Shown here: one piece after another, positions 34,333 to 34,656 of the stretch | Position numbering within the stretch: position 1 is the first letter of the stretch | Layout: the number at the start of each line of letters is the position of its first letter | Assembly: GCA_021791455.1 (NCBI GenBank) | Contig: JAJYWM010000370.1 | Span: 1-34,656, forward strand | Length of the DNA stretch: 34,656 bases | Source: a bacterium | GTDB taxonomy: Bacteria; Chloroflexota; Dormibacteria; UBA8260; Bog-877 | Direction of reading: 5' to 3' | Made by a program: the position numbers and the translations under genes | Notes under the pieces: model-generated | What the model was told of the DNA's origin: nothing | Seen by the model: the letters and a program-made list of their open reading frames with translations, nothing else | Databases searched by the model: none

Positions 34333-34656
34333 GGCTGATCGGCCTCATCGCCGCTCGCGTCGGGACCATCGGCCTTGGTCGACATCGCTGACCCACTCGT
34401 GGGACCAGCCACGTCCCACGGGGAGACGACCTCGACCCTCCGGCGGCGCTTGCGAGCCACGATGGCGGCGAAGTCCTCCCCCTTCCGCTCGAGGTAGGCG
34501 GGGATGCCGGGCACCGTCCTGGCCAGCGCCGCTCCAAGTCCCGGTGCCGCCCCCAGAGCCGCCAGGCTGGAGGCGTAGCCGACCAGTCCCCGGATTATCC
34601 GCAGCTCGTCCGCCGACCGGACCATGTCCCGCACCAGCCGCGATGTCGGCGACCCT
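34329..34656 (-). CDS. Unknown protein, 5' end cut by the window edge
   Basis: An open frame that runs through the right edge of the window, so the true start is not visible; an internal GTG at 34634 gives 101 residues. It is Arg- and Ala-rich with a K-R-R-R-R-V-E-V stretch near the middle. No family recognised. It overlaps the excisionase-like gene (ATGA) and so belongs to the same unit. Confidence 0.5.
   Translation of the reverse strand, partial: GSPTSRLVRDMVRSADELRIIRGLVGYASSLAALGAAPGLGAALARTVPGIPAYLERKGEDFAAIVARKRRRRVEVVSPWDVAGPTSGSAMSTKADGPDASGDEADQP

Overview
This is a high-GC bacterial chromosome segment from a Gram-type-ambiguous, probably soil-associated Terrabacteria lineage. It carries F420 biosynthesis genes (cofD, cofC, cofE), the flavin-dependent thymidylate synthase ThyX, a coproheme decarboxylase/HemQ-type protein, molybdenum-cofactor genes, a zinc-type ribosomal protein L31 and HtrA-like proteins. 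That mix would fit Dormibacterota, Chloroflexota or a deep Actinomycetota relative. The phylum is an inference, because no rRNA lies in the window.

Layout. Positions 1-11,600 (all minus strand) hold rpmE, a radical SAM protein, pyrG, a degenerate metallo-beta-lactamase-fold protein, a membrane-anchored degenerate HtrA-like protein, a GNAT acetyltransferase, an ACT-domain malic enzyme, a three-domain SCO1/TlpA-type redox protein, a small unknown protein, an intact HtrA lipoprotein and an SDR oxidoreductase. Positions 11,700-14,800 are a cell-envelope block: a small membrane protein, a GtrA-like flippase and a Wzm/Wzt polysaccharide ABC exporter. Positions 14,800-18,100 are moaE, moaD and the overlapping cofE/cofC/cofD genes. 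Positions 18,200-24,200 hold two A-type Fe-S carriers, a sulfite-oxidase-family Mo enzyme, thyX, hemQ coupled to a small zinc-ribbon protein, an M20 amidohydrolase, a receiver-like protein and a MOSC protein. Positions 24,200-28,400 carry tandem YtxH-like proteins, a CnoX-like thioredoxin, an unknown protein, a cold-shock protein, a stand-alone GT51 glycosyltransferase and galE.

Positions 28,400-34,656 are different. About 900 bases without a recognisable gene lead to tRNA-Phe(GAA). Downstream of the tRNA lie a roughly 1 kb non-coding stretch, a lone large P-loop ATPase with zinc-ribbon and winged-helix modules, a convergent tyrosine integrase, an excisionase-like protein and a truncated gene at the window edge. 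I read this as the left part of an element integrated at the 3' end of tRNA-Phe, with the ATPase as cargo. The ATPase gene is visibly less GC-rich than the host genes and the integrase. Its leader contains three perfect stem-loops, two of them mutually exclusive.

The best candidate for something undescribed is this ATPase and its structured leader. Other observations worth checking are two adjacent enzyme-fold proteins that have lost catalytic residues, a MoaD whose terminal Gly-Gly is followed by two arginines, the DUF4382-like/SCO/TlpA fusion, and several genes that look leaderless. Many genes are joined by 4-5 base stop/start overlaps (TGATG, ATGA, GTGA), so translational coupling is a general style here.
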